The notes under the pieces were generated by a model that had not been told where the DNA came from, ran no database searches, and worked only from the letters and a program-made list of their open reading frames with translations. Of a DNA stretch of 64,000 nucleotides, positions 48,765 through 58,105 are shown in pieces. Position numbers and translations under genes: made by a program. Source of the stretch: Motiliproteus sp036960175 (lineage in GTDB: Bacteria; Pseudomonadota; Gammaproteobacteria; Pseudomonadales; Balneatricaceae); NCBI GenBank assembly GCA_036960175.1, contig JBALWH010000022.1:1-64000 (forward strand). Direction: 5' to 3'. How positions within the stretch are numbered: the stretch's first letter is position 1; every line of letters starts with the position of its first letter.

Positions 48765-50543
48765 ATGCGCAGCCACTATTGCGGCGTTTTGAACGAAGAA
48801 CAGATTGGTGAAACCGTAACTCTGTGTGGATGGATTCACCGTCGCCGTGATCACGGTGGTGTTATTTTCTTGGATCTAAGAGACCGGGACGGCATCGCTC
48901 AGGTGGTTGTAGACCCAGATACGGAAGAGTGTTTCGCGTTGGCGAATAGTGTTCGTAACGAGTACGTGATTCAAATCACTGGCCTGGTACGCGCCCGTCC
49001 TGCAGGTACTGAAAATGCCGATATGATTACGGGTCAGATCGAAGTTTTGGGTAGAGAGTTGGTCATCCTTAACAAGGCTGATACCCCTCCATTCCAGCTC
49101 GACGATCACCAGACTGTGGGTGAAGATGTACGTCTCAAATATCGTTATGTCGATTTGCGTCGTCCGGAAATGCTGAACAAGCTGCGGTTCCGCTCTAAGA
49201 TTACCAACTATATCCGTAACTACCTGGATGACAACGGCTTTCTGGATATCGAAACTCCGATTCTGACTCGTGCCACTCCTGAAGGAGCCCGTGACTATTT
49301 GGTGCCTAGCCGTACTCACGAGGGTAGCTTCTTTGCGTTGCCACAGTCACCTCAGCTGTTTAAGCAACTGTTGATGGTTGCCGGCATGGACCGCTATTAC
49401 CAGATTGCTAAGTGTTTCCGTGATGAAGATCTGCGTGCTGACCGTCAGCCAGAATTTACCCAGATCGATATCGAAACCAGCTTTATGAGCGAAGAGCAGA
49501 TCATGGGCATCACCGAGACCATGATTCGTGGTCTGTTTAAAGATCAGATGAATGTCGATCTGGGCGAGTTTCCTCGTATGCCTTACGCCGAAGCGATGGA
49601 GCGTTACGGCAGTGATAAGCCCGATCTGCGCATCCCGCTGGAATTGATCGAAGTAAAAGATTTGATGCAGAGCGTCGACTTCAAGGTTTTTGCCGCGCCT
49701 GCTAAAGATCCGAAAGGTCGTGTAACGGCTTTGAAAGTACCTGGCGGTGCCGTACTGACCCGTAAGCAGATCGATGAATACACCAAGTACGTTAGCATCT
49801 ACGGAGCTCGCGGACTGGCTTGGATTAAAGTCAACGAACTGGAAAAGGGCGTTGAAGGCCTGCAATCTCCTATCGTCAAGTTCTTAGGTGATGTGGTTTC
49901 CCTGCAGTTGATGGAACGCGTCGGTGCTAAGAATGGCGATATCGTTTTCTTTGGTGCTGATAAAGGCAAGATCGTTTCCGAAGCCCTTGGCGCTTTGCGT
50001 TGTAAGGTTGGTGAAGATCTCAACTTGATCGAACGGGAATGGGCCCCTCTTTGGGTGGTCGACTTCCCCATGTTTGAAGAGACCGGTGAAGGTGCATTGA
50101 CGGCTATCCATCATCCCTTTACTGCGCCTTCGTGCAGTGCCGAAGAGTTGCAAGCGAACCCCCACACGGCACTGTCTCGTGCCTATGATATGGTGCTGAA
50201 CGGTTGTGAACTGGGTGGTGGTTCTATTCGTATTCATGATCAGAGCATGCAGCAAACTGTATTTAATGTGCTCAATATTAGTGAAGAAGAACAGCGCGAG
50301 AAGTTTGGCTTCCTGCTGGACGCTCTGAAGTTCGGTGCGCCACCTCATGGTGGATTGGCTTTCGGTCTGGATCGTTTGGTTATGCTCATGACCGGCGCTA
50401 AGTCTATTCGTGAAGTGATCGCCTTCCCGAAAACGCAGAGTGCCGCTTGTGTGATGACAGCAGCACCGGGCGACGTCAGTAATGTTCAGTTGCGCGAGTT
50501 GAATATCCAGATACGCAAGCCTCAAGTTACCGAGGCCGAGTAA
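48765..50543 (+). CDS. aspS: Aspartyl-tRNA synthetase
   Basis: This 592-aa class II synthetase charges tRNA-Asp. The N-terminal OB-fold anticodon domain is seen in VTLCGWIHRRRDHGGVIFLDLRDRDG. Motif 2 (CFRDEDLRADRQPEFTQ, about residue 217) and motif 3 (GLAFGLDRLVMLM, about 527) are intact, and the bacterial GAD insertion lies between. ATG at 48765 follows AGGAAC; an upstream in-frame start at 48708 is not supported. It sits between fmdB and yebC in the conserved gammaproteobacterial order. Confidence 0.98.
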   Translation: MRSHYCGVLNEEQIGETVTLCGWIHRRRDHGGVIFLDLRDRDGIAQVVVDPDTEECFALANSVRNEYVIQITGLVRARPAGTENADMITGQIEVLGRELVILNKADTPPFQLDDHQTVGEDVRLKYRYVDLRRPEMLNKLRFRSKITNYIRNYLDDNGFLDIETPILTRATPEGARDYLVPSRTHEGSFFALPQSPQLFKQLLMVAGMDRYYQIAKCFRDEDLRADRQPEFTQIDIETSFMSEEQIMGITETMIRGLFKDQMNVDLGEFPRMPYAEAMERYGSDKPDLRIPLELIEVKDLMQSVDFKVFAAPAKDPKGRVTALKVPGGAVLTRKQIDEYTKYVSIYGARGLAWIKVNELEKGVEGLQSPIVKFLGDVVSLQLMERVGAKNGDIVFFGADKGKIVSEALGALRCKVGEDLNLIEREWAPLWVVDFPMFEETGEGALTAIHHPFTAPSCSAEELQANPHTALSRAYDMVLNGCELGGGSIRIHDQSMQQTVFNVLNISEEEQREKFGFLLDALKFGAPPHGGLAFGLDRLVMLMTGAKSIREVIAFPKTQSAACVMTAAPGDVSNVQLRELNIQIRKPQVTEAE

Positions 50544-50663
50544 CTCTAGCTAGTTATATCGGACGATTTAACTATCACAGGGACTTGGTTGTAACAGGTC
50601 AGAGTAAGTCAGAGAAAGTCGGCTCCCAGAGGGCCGCTTTCGGAGCAACTGGAGGAATGATTC

Positions 50664-51404
50664 ATGGCAGGTCATAGTAAATGGGCCAACATTAAGCACC
50701 GTAAGGCCGCTCAAGATGCCAAGCGAGGTAAGATCTTTACTAAGCTGATTCGTGAACTGGTTGTTGCTGCTAAAGGTGGTGGGGGAGAGGTAAATGATAA
50801 CCCTCGTCTACGTCTAGCAGTTGATAAAGCCCTCGGCGCTAACATGAAAAAGGACACCGTAGAAAAGGCCATTGCCCGCGGTGCCGGTGGCGCAGATGGT
50901 GAAAACTATGACGAGCTGACCTATGAAGGATACGCACCAGGCGGAACTGCGATTCTGGTAGAAACCATGACGGATAACGTCAATCGTACTGTGTCTCAGG
51001 TTCGTGCTGCCTTCTCCAAGGCAGGCGGTAACTTGGGTACTTCCGGATCAGTTGCTTACCTGTTCGACAAAAAAGGACAGATCAGCTTCGAAGGAGGTGT
51101 CGATGAAGATGCCATCATGGACGTGGCGCTGGAATCCGGTGCCGATGATGTGGTCTCCAACGAAGATGGTTCTGTTGACGTATTCACCTCTCAGTCTGAT
51201 TTTCTGGCGGTCAAAGCAGCGCTGGAAGAAGCGGGGCTGACATCAGTCCATGCTGAAGTTTCTATGATTCCATCAACCAGTAATGAACTGGAAGTCGATG
51301 CGGCTCGGAAATTGATAAGATTGATCGATGTGTTAGAAGATCTGGATGATGTTCAGAATATTTACCACAATGGGGAAATTCCGGAAGAAGCCTTGGAAGA
51401 ATAA
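50664..51404 (+). CDS. yebC: YebC/PmpR-family protein
   Basis: A 246-aa cytoplasmic protein beginning MAGHSKWANIKHRKAAQDAKRG, diagnostic of the YebC/TACO1 family. Members act as DNA-binding regulators in some bacteria and help ribosomes through proline-rich stretches in others. GGAGGAATG precedes the ATG. It follows aspS by 120 bp and ends at a strong terminator. The usual neighbours ruvCAB are absent. Confidence 0.96.
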   Translation: MAGHSKWANIKHRKAAQDAKRGKIFTKLIRELVVAAKGGGGEVNDNPRLRLAVDKALGANMKKDTVEKAIARGAGGADGENYDELTYEGYAPGGTAILVETMTDNVNRTVSQVRAAFSKAGGNLGTSGSVAYLFDKKGQISFEGGVDEDAIMDVALESGADDVVSNEDGSVDVFTSQSDFLAVKAALEEAGLTSVHAEVSMIPSTSNELEVDAARKLIRLIDVLEDLDDVQNIYHNGEIPEEALEE

Positions 51405-51420
51405 CCCTTAGAGTTAGAAA

Positions 51421-51449
51421 AAAACCGTAGCTTTCGCTGCGGTTTTTTT
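51421..51449 (+). terminator. Rho-independent terminator after yebC
   Basis: AAAACCGTAGC and GCTGCGGTTTT pair with one G-T wobble around a TTTC loop, followed by a run of T. It lies 16 bp past the yebC stop. Confidence 0.92.
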
Positions 51450-51605
51450 ATGTTCGGTGAAAACTGCTATCGACTAAATACTGTCATTGGATAGCCAGCC
51501 ACCTTTCTTTACTCGAATAGAGGAGAAAAGATCTAAACTATTACTTAGCGTTTTAGAGTCGACTGAACAAGCAGACGTCAACACTCATGCTAACGGAGCA
51601 AGGCG

Positions 51606-52337
51606 ATGGAATTTGTGGGCCTGCACAAACTGGCAATCTCTAGATTATGCGATCAGCTCATGCGCCTTGGTACGGTGTTTTTGTTTATCGGTGTCATTGC
51701 CGCATGCTCTTCGCAGCAGAATCACTCCACCGCCGAACATGTTTCCATTAACTTAACGTCATCAGATCTGGAAACACATGGGTTGGCATTCATCAGCCCC
51801 TCAACAGTGACCGGTAGGGAGGAGGACAAACAGGCAATAGCGTTTATTTTTGCAAAAGTCCTAAGCAAAGAACGGCCGAATATTCGTCAAATGTCATTGC
51901 CCCATACATTGGCTGCGATTAACCAAGCAGGGCTAGCCACTGAATATAAGACCATGCTCCAGAACTATCGAACGACAGGCATCTTCGAGCAGAATACCCT
52001 AGTTAAGATTGGCGATGCGATCAACATCCGTTATCTACTACAACTAAATCTCGCCAACTTCAATCAGGGTAGTCACGGTCGTTTTAGTCTGCTGGGTTTG
52101 CGTCTCTTTCAAACCAAGCATGCAGAGATACGCATTTTTATTCAGATCTGGGATTCGCACACAGGCTCAATCGTATGGGAAGGGGTTGAGGAGCTGATTC
52201 TTGCCGAGGATACCAGCAGCGAGAAGGTAATTAACTTTACCACGGTGGTTGAAGCCTCTTCCCGAAATTTGATCAAGCTCTTTCCCTATAAGAATCTCAG
52301 CCCTGAGCCCGTGTATCAAGCGCCTCCCACGCAGTAA
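51606..52337 (+). CDS. Predicted lipoprotein of unknown function
   Basis: A 243-aa protein with a hydrophobic N-terminal segment ending in lipobox VIAAC (Cys34), so it is probably lipid-anchored. The mature region contains a block DKQAIAFIFAKVLSKERPN, then AINQAGLATEYKTMLQNYRTTGIFEQ, IRYLLQLNL and IWDSHTGSIVWEGVEE. This resembles small envelope lipoproteins with a CsgG/TolB-N-like alpha/beta fold, but I cannot name a family. GGAG (51596-51599) supports ATG 51606; ATG 51660 would give a more standard signal length. Confidence 0.75.
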   Translation: MEFVGLHKLAISRLCDQLMRLGTVFLFIGVIAACSSQQNHSTAEHVSINLTSSDLETHGLAFISPSTVTGREEDKQAIAFIFAKVLSKERPNIRQMSLPHTLAAINQAGLATEYKTMLQNYRTTGIFEQNTLVKIGDAINIRYLLQLNLANFNQGSHGRFSLLGLRLFQTKHAEIRIFIQIWDSHTGSIVWEGVEELILAEDTSSEKVINFTTVVEASSRNLIKLFPYKNLSPEPVYQAPPTQ

Positions 52338-52734
52338 TAATCGATAGCTGTGATTGCATGGATCTGGATTAAGCTGGTGGATGCAGCGTTGCTTTTGTCA
52401 TATGTACACAAGCCCAGAGATTATATCTATATCGATTTAAGGTGGACCCCACCCTCTGGGCACCAGATCCCGGTTCTTAAGTGTATCGCCCTATGCTGCT
52501 ATTCTTTTTTGGTCTTCCAGGTTTTTATGGTAAATATCATCAGGCATGAAGTTACTTATGCCTGCTGATCATTAACAAGTCTGTTTTAAAGGGTAGGGTT
52601 GAATCAGGTTCCTATCGTGACAAGTCAGACGAACTATCGCTAGACCTACTTCAGCATTGAATTTTTGTGATTGAAAAAATATAAAAAATACCGAATCCCT
52701 CCCCCGATTGCGTCGGATAACGTTGCATTCGGGA
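52338..52734. other. Intergenic region without a recognised gene
   Basis: About 400 bp between two convergent genes. A small hairpin (AGGCAT...ATGCCT near 52544-52565) is the only structure noticed. A short frame at 52350-52568 has no ribosome site or family resemblance and is not accepted as a gene. Confidence 0.6.
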
Positions 52735-53625
52735 TTACTTGCTTTTCTTACTATGCCCCTTGGCTAGTCCTTTGCCACCAGCGGCACTAATCCCAGTGGC
52801 AGCCACGGCGTTTCCATTCGCCGAAACGATACCTGCCCCATGAGCCTTGCCAGCTGGCGTATGTACTTTGCCTTTTCCTCCCCCTGCTGCATTGCTAACA
52901 CCCTTGCTCCCGTTGTTGGAACTTAGGGTGCTGACCTGATTTCCGTTACCAGACACAATACCTTGCCCCAAGGCTTTTGATTTGCCACTGGCAATGTAGC
53001 CGTTGCTGGAGTTTGCTGATGCTGGAATAGTCTTTCCTGCCGCGTTTGTAATCGCTGTCGTAGACGAGGTGGAGGTAGTTGTAGTCAGTCCCTTACCGTT
53101 GCCCATTATTTGGCCGACTTTCATGTCGTATTGGTGAGCAATGTCACCCCATCCCATGCCCTCTGCTCGCATGCTAAGAATACCCTCCACCTGAGAGCCA
53201 TTGATCTCCCCTCCCAGCAACACCGCAGATAACTGTTCTGATGTGGGTTGGGTAATGTCATATTCGGCCAGCTTTGCCTCTGCCAGCCTTAATGTCATTC
53301 GTACATTTCCGTAACCCATGCTTCCTGTGGGCGGGTCTATCGTGGAAGTAGCCCCGGTATCGACGGGCTCTTCAGGCGTGGTCTCCAGGCTGAAACTGGT
53401 GCCTTGGCGTAATCCGTCTACCACTTCCCCGGCTTGTTCTGAGCCGCTCAAAAACTCAGCGAATTCATTACTTAATTTTCCTTCCACATTTTCTGAGCTA
53501 CCGATGAGGGATGTTGGGACGGGTTCTTCGGAGGGAGGCTCTTGTGCATTTACGCTTATAGATGTGGTTAACAGTAGTGCCGGTAAAAGGCGAAAAATTG
53601 TTAGTATGAAATTACTATGTTTCAT
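52735..53625 (-). CDS. Secreted Gly/Asn/Ser/Lys-rich protein
   Basis: A 296-aa exported protein with signal peptide ending near SVNAQ. The middle (about 105-175) holds a conserved-looking block MGYGNVRMTLRLAEAKLAEY, ILSMRAEGMGWGDIAHQYDM. The last 120 residues are low-complexity, with repeats of the type GIVSGNGN, GIVSANGN and SNAAGGGKGK, ending in KGHSKKSK. The tail looks like an exported polycation or surface-adhesive segment. ATG at 53625 has AGAGG nine bases upstream and is preferred over 53634. It follows the lipoprotein gene by 14 bp, so the two form an operon. Function unknown. Confidence 0.75.
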   Translation of the reverse strand: MKHSNFILTIFRLLPALLLTTSISVNAQEPPSEEPVPTSLIGSSENVEGKLSNEFAEFLSGSEQAGEVVDGLRQGTSFSLETTPEEPVDTGATSTIDPPTGSMGYGNVRMTLRLAEAKLAEYDITQPTSEQLSAVLLGGEINGSQVEGILSMRAEGMGWGDIAHQYDMKVGQIMGNGKGLTTTTSTSSTTAITNAAGKTIPASANSSNGYIASGKSKALGQGIVSGNGNQVSTLSSNNGSKGVSNAAGGGKGKVHTPAGKAHGAGIVSANGNAVAATGISAAGGKGLAKGHSKKSK

Positions 53626-53639
53626 AGTAAACATCCTCT

Positions 53640-54047
53640 TTATCCCCCGGAAAGAACTCTTTCCGTTTGGAGAACGATCTCGGTTGCAGTAGCGCTGTCT
53701 TTTAATATGCCGTCACCGGCGACAGCGCGCATCTGTGTCGTGCGTTTGGTCAGTGGTTCAAGGCGGACCACTATCTTCCTGTTCCTTGCCGTAGCCGTGA
53801 TGATGCGATTACCTTGCTCATCAGGTTCGCGGGATACAATCTTTATTCCCATGTCGCTCATGGCTCGTACGCTGGCTTTTTCTACTGTCTTTATTGGGGC
53901 CGTAAAGGTCTTATAAATCATGCCGCTAAGTGTGTGATTAACACCCGTGCCGGTACCAATTGAAGCGGCAGTAAGTGTAATGGGATCACAGCCTTGTGCT
54001 AACAAACACAGCGACACTAGAGCAGCCATGCTTAGTTTTTTCCCCAT
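53640..54047 (-). CDS. DUF3568-like lipoprotein
   Basis: A 135-aa lipoprotein: MGKKLSMAALVSLCLLAQGC gives a lipobox at Cys20. The mature part (AASIGTGTGVNHTLSGMIYK, TFTAPIKTVEKASVRAMSDMGIKI) matches the DUF3568 pattern of small periplasmic proteins with an alpha/beta fold. AGGA precedes ATG 54047, and an in-frame GTG at 54080 is rejected. It is the first gene of a two-gene unit with the Gly-rich secreted protein. Confidence 0.8.
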   Translation of the reverse strand: MGKKLSMAALVSLCLLAQGCDPITLTAASIGTGTGVNHTLSGMIYKTFTAPIKTVEKASVRAMSDMGIKIVSREPDEQGNRIITATARNRKIVVRLEPLTKRTTQMRAVAGDGILKDSATATEIVLQTERVLSGG

Positions 54048-54380
54048 ATACCATCCTGATGCCACCTTTATCTCCCCCAAAAAAATAGTCAGAAATGAAC
54101 AACGTCTACACCAATTCTTATATTCACATAGTTAATTAATAGTACATTCTGTCTCAGTTGCTACGGCATTGAGACATTGGCGGGGATATCATCGGCGTTT
54201 AAATTCGGATTCAGGGTTATAGTAACAACCTGTTTCGGAGCGGAGTGACTAGCTTCGACTTAAACTAGCCGTAGAGCCTCTATAGTAAGTTGATCAATTT
54301 GGTGGTGATATTCTGATGCCCACAACAAGGCTGGTAACAAAATTTGAATAATTCTATCTAGGCCCAAACGGTGGCGGTCG
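54048..54380. other. Intergenic region without a recognised gene
   Basis: About 330 bp upstream of the DUF3568 gene. It is AT-rich near 54080-54140 and presumably holds the promoter of that operon. No RNA gene, repeat or convincing frame was seen. Confidence 0.5.
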
Positions 54381-54575
54381 TTACTCGCGATAATAAACGC
54401 TAACAGTGCCTTTTTTGTTAGTCCGAAGCGGTCTATGAATCAGGAATTCACCGCGATCGAGCCGTTGGATATCAGCGTGACGAGAGGGGGTTAAGCCGCG
54501 GGCAGATAGGCGTTTCAGTTCATCGATAAACATACCCTGGAGGGAGCAGTTGGTACAACGGACAGGGTGGGACAT
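54381..54575 (-). CDS. Small protein with CxxC motif
   Basis: A 64-aa basic protein starting MSHPVRCTNCSLQG. The AAGGAGG site four bases before ATG 54575 is strong and decides the start; the upstream extension to 54614 is rejected. One CxxC near the N-terminus could bind metal with a partner. There is no signal peptide. The family is not recognised. Confidence 0.6.
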   Translation of the reverse strand: MSHPVRCTNCSLQGMFIDELKRLSARGLTPSRHADIQRLDRGEFLIHRPLRTNKKGTVSVYYRE

Positions 54576-54702
54576 AAGGCCTCCTTGCGACGATAAATAC
54601 TGATCAATCTTCAAAGATGAAAGTTAAGTATTGGCAGAGATTCGCATTAGGTCAAAAAAATAGCAATAATTTTTTCGGGGCAACAGCGGTAGCAAAAGCG
54701 AG

Positions 54703-54972
54703 CTAAGAAATGTTATCTATGGCGCGTTCTTTTTCTACCTTGCTTAGTTCTTCAGGCGTTAAATGTTGTAAACACTGGTTCATCTCTACGGCCAAACTAA
54801 AAAAGAGAAAGGGCGCACTCTTGGACAGGAGCACGTTGACGAAAGCCTCTTTACGACATTGTTCATATTTGCGCATATCCGCCTGTGCGCTTGACCAGGG
54901 GAGGCTACAGGTAATGGCCATAGCAATCCCCATCATTGCTTTCCTCGTTGTTTTAAACTTTGCTATCTTCAT
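54703..54972 (-). CDS. Small exported protein of unknown function
   Basis: An 89-aa protein with a signal peptide (MKIAKFKTTRKAMMGIAMAI...SAQA) and a mature part of about 55 residues that includes two cysteines (EQCRKE and NQCLQH). These could form a disulfide in the periplasm. ATG at 54972 is chosen for the signal peptide; AGAG lies upstream. No family was recognised. Confidence 0.55.
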   Translation of the reverse strand: MKIAKFKTTRKAMMGIAMAITCSLPWSSAQADMRKYEQCRKEAFVNVLLSKSAPFLFFSLAVEMNQCLQHLTPEELSKVEKERAIDNIS

Positions 54973-55067
54973 GAATTCATTCTCTGTTGGCACTACTATT
55001 GAAATGGTATTGCTATAAGTCACAGGTTGTTGGTATCGGGTTCTATAAATAGTGAAAGGATTTGGAT

Positions 55068-55280
55068 ATGGCTAAGCTACGCCGGGATACGACCCCTGAA
55101 GAAAACTATAGTCCGCTGGATGCCGGCTGGGATGATCGGCTTGAAGGTAAGCGGCTGAATGCCAACCCTTACGCCATTAACAACTGGAAACACTATGAGT
55201 GGGAAAAAGGCTGGACGTTGGCCGATGAAGACGCAGAGGGAGGCGCCGCTTGCGATGAAAATCATGAGGCTGGAAAATAA
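55068..55280 (+). CDS. RMF/CrpP-like small protein
   Basis: A 70-aa protein carrying the pattern LDAGWDDRLEGKRLNANPY...HYEWEKGWTLAD. This matches the ribosome modulation factor/CrpP family, G..A...G...NPY......W..GW. RMF dimerises 70S ribosomes in stationary phase; CrpP was reported to modify ciprofloxacin, although that is disputed. The acidic tail (EDAEGGAACDENHE) is unlike basic RMF, so ribosome binding is uncertain. AAAGGA precedes ATG 55068. Monocistronic. Confidence 0.7.
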   Translation: MAKLRRDTTPEENYSPLDAGWDDRLEGKRLNANPYAINNWKHYEWEKGWTLADEDAEGGAACDENHEAGK

Positions 55281-55416
55281 GTTAGGGAAATCTAACGCTA
55301 ACCAACCCATATCTTGTAGTCGTTAGAGGATGCCCCTCGTTATACTATTAGCTCGTTTAACGACAGGATAAGTGGATTTTCACTTAAAACAGATCCCTAA
55401 TAAAAGCGGCTCCACT

Positions 55417-56106
55417 ATGGACTCTTCTGCAATCACCATTATCGGCACCCCGATCAGTCACTACGTGCAAACGGTGATTCTCACCTGTGAGGAGAAGGGC
55501 GTGCCTTACCGGTTAGTCGTTGAAGGTCATGACACCCCTGAGGTACTGCGCAGCGTTGAACATCGGCACTGGCATCCCTTTGCCAAAATACCGGCAATTG
55601 AACATGGGGGGATGATTCTCTACGAAACTTCTGCGATTTGTCGCTATATTGACTTGGTATTTGCAGGCAAGTCTTTAGTCCCGGAAGAACCTTTGATAGC
55701 GGCTCGCATGGAGCAATGGATCAGCACCATCAACAGTTATTTTCATCGACCTTGCATAAGCCAGCTGGTCAGTCAGTATGTTTTCCCTAGGGGGCCAAAG
55801 GGCTTGCCGGATCAAGAGTCTATTGATGCAGCCATGCCTGAAATTAACATAGCGATGGATCAATTAGCAGCAGGCTACGAAGACGGTTTTTACCTTGCCG
55901 GGGATAACATCAGTCTAGCGGATTTGTTTGTGGCACCGATCATCATGCAGGTGCAGCAAACTCCTGAAGGAAAAGATTGTTTAAGCCGGTTTTCAATCAT
56001 CGACACGAATATCCAGCAGTTGGCCCAGCGGCCCGCTTTTAGTCAGGTGCAGGCGCTGCAGCACAGCTACCTTCCAGCTAATAATTGTCTGCTTGTGGCG
56101 GAATGA
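55417..56106 (+). CDS. Glutathione S-transferase family protein
   Basis: A 229-aa two-domain GST. The thioredoxin-like domain starts ITIIGTPISHYVQTVILTCEEKG, with Ser/Tyr in the active region. NPx..IPAIEHGGMILYETSAIC carries the cis-Pro and the glutathione-binding ETSAI motif. The helical domain includes GDNISLADLFVAPI. ATG at 55417 is preferred over an in-frame GTG at 55372. The substrate is unknown. Confidence 0.85.
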   Translation: MDSSAITIIGTPISHYVQTVILTCEEKGVPYRLVVEGHDTPEVLRSVEHRHWHPFAKIPAIEHGGMILYETSAICRYIDLVFAGKSLVPEEPLIAARMEQWISTINSYFHRPCISQLVSQYVFPRGPKGLPDQESIDAAMPEINIAMDQLAAGYEDGFYLAGDNISLADLFVAPIIMQVQQTPEGKDCLSRFSIIDTNIQQLAQRPAFSQVQALQHSYLPANNCLLVAE

Positions 56107-56182
56107 GTGAGGCAGATTGCTCCGATCGGCCGTTCGGCATGGTGGTTTAAGGCCGTTTGATATCTCAGGTGGAATCCCGCAA

Positions 56183-56902
56183 TTATAGATTTAGATCTTT
56201 GCAGTCATCAGTAGTGAGGCAAATAGACCGACAACGGCCACCGCCTTGGGGCATGACATATTCACGGAAATGGTGAGGGGAATGCGTTTCTTGCTCTAGA
56301 CAGAAGGTCTGAACGACCCGCCGTTCCCAAGGTGTCGCTTTGCGCTTTAGGTGCTGAAGATATTCTCCACTGATCTCTGAACTTCTGAAAATAGCAACGC
56401 GAATGGGATTCATTTTCAATATCGGATGGTGTTTCTCACAATACATACTCATTACTGTAAAGGCGGCGTCTCGGCGTCTCTGCAACTCATCTTTTTCGAT
56501 TCCGATAAAAATCTTTGCAATAAAAGAGGGATAAACCCCACGAGCATCGGCTCTGTACGCCGGTATTTGCGCCTGGTTGCTGTGATACTCGGAAGTGACT
56601 GGGGGCACATTGTCAGTCTTTGCGGCATTGTCGGTGCCTAAAATAGCATTAACCATCACTCCACAGATATTGAGGCCATCGGGATCGGGGTGGGGCTCGA
56701 CTCTGATATCATGGATATCCCGTAGATAGGCGGTGCTTTCCTCCAGGGGAATGCAATTGAAAGCCAGCATATCGTAACACCAGCTTGCCGCAGTTCGGCC
56801 TTCATTCAGTATCTCGGCCACATGGAAGTCCAGCTGCTCTCGGTGATGCTGATCTATCTGTGCACAGAGGCTGTCTAGTTGATAATCTCTTTTGTTTTTC
56901 AT
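56183..56902 (-). CDS. Conserved-looking protein of unknown function
   Basis: A predicted cytoplasmic protein of about 239 aa, starting MKNKRDYQLDSLCAQIDQHH if ATG 56902 is used. The frame stays open to 57127, but that extension includes a hydrophobic stretch and lies in poor context. Visible features are nine or more cysteines (for example SWCYDMLAFNC, GGGRCRSICLTTDDC) and a charged central region (ADARGVYPSFIAKIFIGIEKDE). I do not recognise a domain. No clear ribosome site supports any of the starts. Confidence 0.5.
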   Translation of the reverse strand: MKNKRDYQLDSLCAQIDQHHREQLDFHVAEILNEGRTAASWCYDMLAFNCIPLEESTAYLRDIHDIRVEPHPDPDGLNICGVMVNAILGTDNAAKTDNVPPVTSEYHSNQAQIPAYRADARGVYPSFIAKIFIGIEKDELQRRRDAAFTVMSMYCEKHHPILKMNPIRVAIFRSSEISGEYLQHLKRKATPWERRVVQTFCLEQETHSPHHFREYVMPQGGGRCRSICLTTDDCKDLNL

Positions 56903-57173
56903 CGTCGACTGTTTCTTTGATTTGGTGATGCCGCTTTCCATTGCTTCAGCAGAGATAAGTATATAACACAATATTACGCATGATAGTAAACGAGTGTTTG
57001 AATCGTCTATTGAAAAGCAGATGATTACTAACGTAAATGCAGGACTGCCATTATGAGGGGCGTAATATGGGTGGTCTGGGTCTCGGGGTTTCAGATAATT
57101 GGGATTAACTAGAGGAAGGATAGGCACTAGCGAGGCTCTATCCTGATCACAATTTCCTCGGCGCTCTTTTTGC

Positions 57174-57851
57174 TTAAGAAAGGCTATCCCTGGTTCTTTT
57201 ACGATCGATGCCTCGATGGCGGGCTAGCATGTTGCTAACTTGTTCAGCGTCGAGCGGATCTTTACCTTGCAGATAAATCTCCAGATGCTCCAACTGATCG
57301 TTGCCCCAGAATAATTCGTCGTCGATGATAAAAGTTGGAACTCCAAAAACTCCACGCGCGATTGCTTCTTCGGTTTCCTTGCGCAGCTGTGCTTTTGGTT
57401 CGGTTGTTTCAGTGGCGGCTAAAAGGGTGCTGCCGTTAAGACCGATACCATCAAGTATGTTACGCAGATCTGTCGGCGCAGAGAGGTCTGCGCCCTGGGA
57501 CCAGCCTGCGCTGAATAGTGCGTTGATCACCTGTAACTGCTGATCACCACAGACTTCTGGTAGCGATAGTCGCAGAGCGGGCAAGGGGTTAAAAGGGTGG
57601 CAGTGCGGCGGATTAAACTCGAATTCATGCAGCCGCGCATAGCGAAAACAATACTTATACAGCGCAGTCTTTTTAGGTGCTATTTCGGCGGGGCCGAGTT
57701 GGCCCCAGTGGTCAAGTAGCTTGCCGAATACTATTGGACGAGGCCGCAGCGTTATGCTGTGATGCTGGCACAAAGGTTGGACCTGACGCCAGCTAAAGTA
57801 GGCGTAGGGTGATAAGTAGTCGAAATAAAAATCCAGCTGGCGGCTTGTCAT
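57174..57851 (-). CDS. 2-hydroxychromene-2-carboxylate isomerase / DsbA-family protein
   Basis: A 225-aa kappa-class GST/DsbA-like enzyme. LDFYFDYLSPYAYFSWRQ at the N-terminus has Ser in the position that activates glutathione in HCCA isomerase. The thioredoxin cis-Pro strand is GVFGVPTFIIDDELFWGNDQ. HCCA isomerase acts in naphthalene breakdown, but many homologues are general thiol transferases and no aromatic-degradation genes are near. It is transcribed alone. Confidence 0.85.
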   Translation of the reverse strand: MTSRQLDFYFDYLSPYAYFSWRQVQPLCQHHSITLRPRPIVFGKLLDHWGQLGPAEIAPKKTALYKYCFRYARLHEFEFNPPHCHPFNPLPALRLSLPEVCGDQQLQVINALFSAGWSQGADLSAPTDLRNILDGIGLNGSTLLAATETTEPKAQLRKETEEAIARGVFGVPTFIIDDELFWGNDQLEHLEIYLQGKDPLDAEQVSNMLARHRGIDRKRTRDSLS

Positions 57852-58105
57852 AGGGGCTCCTTACTAGTGTCTGCCTGAGTGTTACACGGCGGCCGTTAAT
57901 TTGTCGACTTGGAGGAGAAATATCCCGGTGATTCGGTAGGCCGGTAAAGCAAAGAATGTATAAAATAGCCCTAGGTCTGAGCGGATTACGTCGTTTAGCC
58001 GATAGCATTACACTTTTGCAGTGTTGTCGAATTAGTCTTTCGTCTATAGTGCGAGCATTAGTGAGACATATCAGAATAACAACAATGACCTCTCAGGGTG
58101 ATGAC

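Noticed and set aside
52350..52568. Possible 72-aa gene
   Set aside because: No ribosome site, no recognisable domain, and composition like intergenic DNA.
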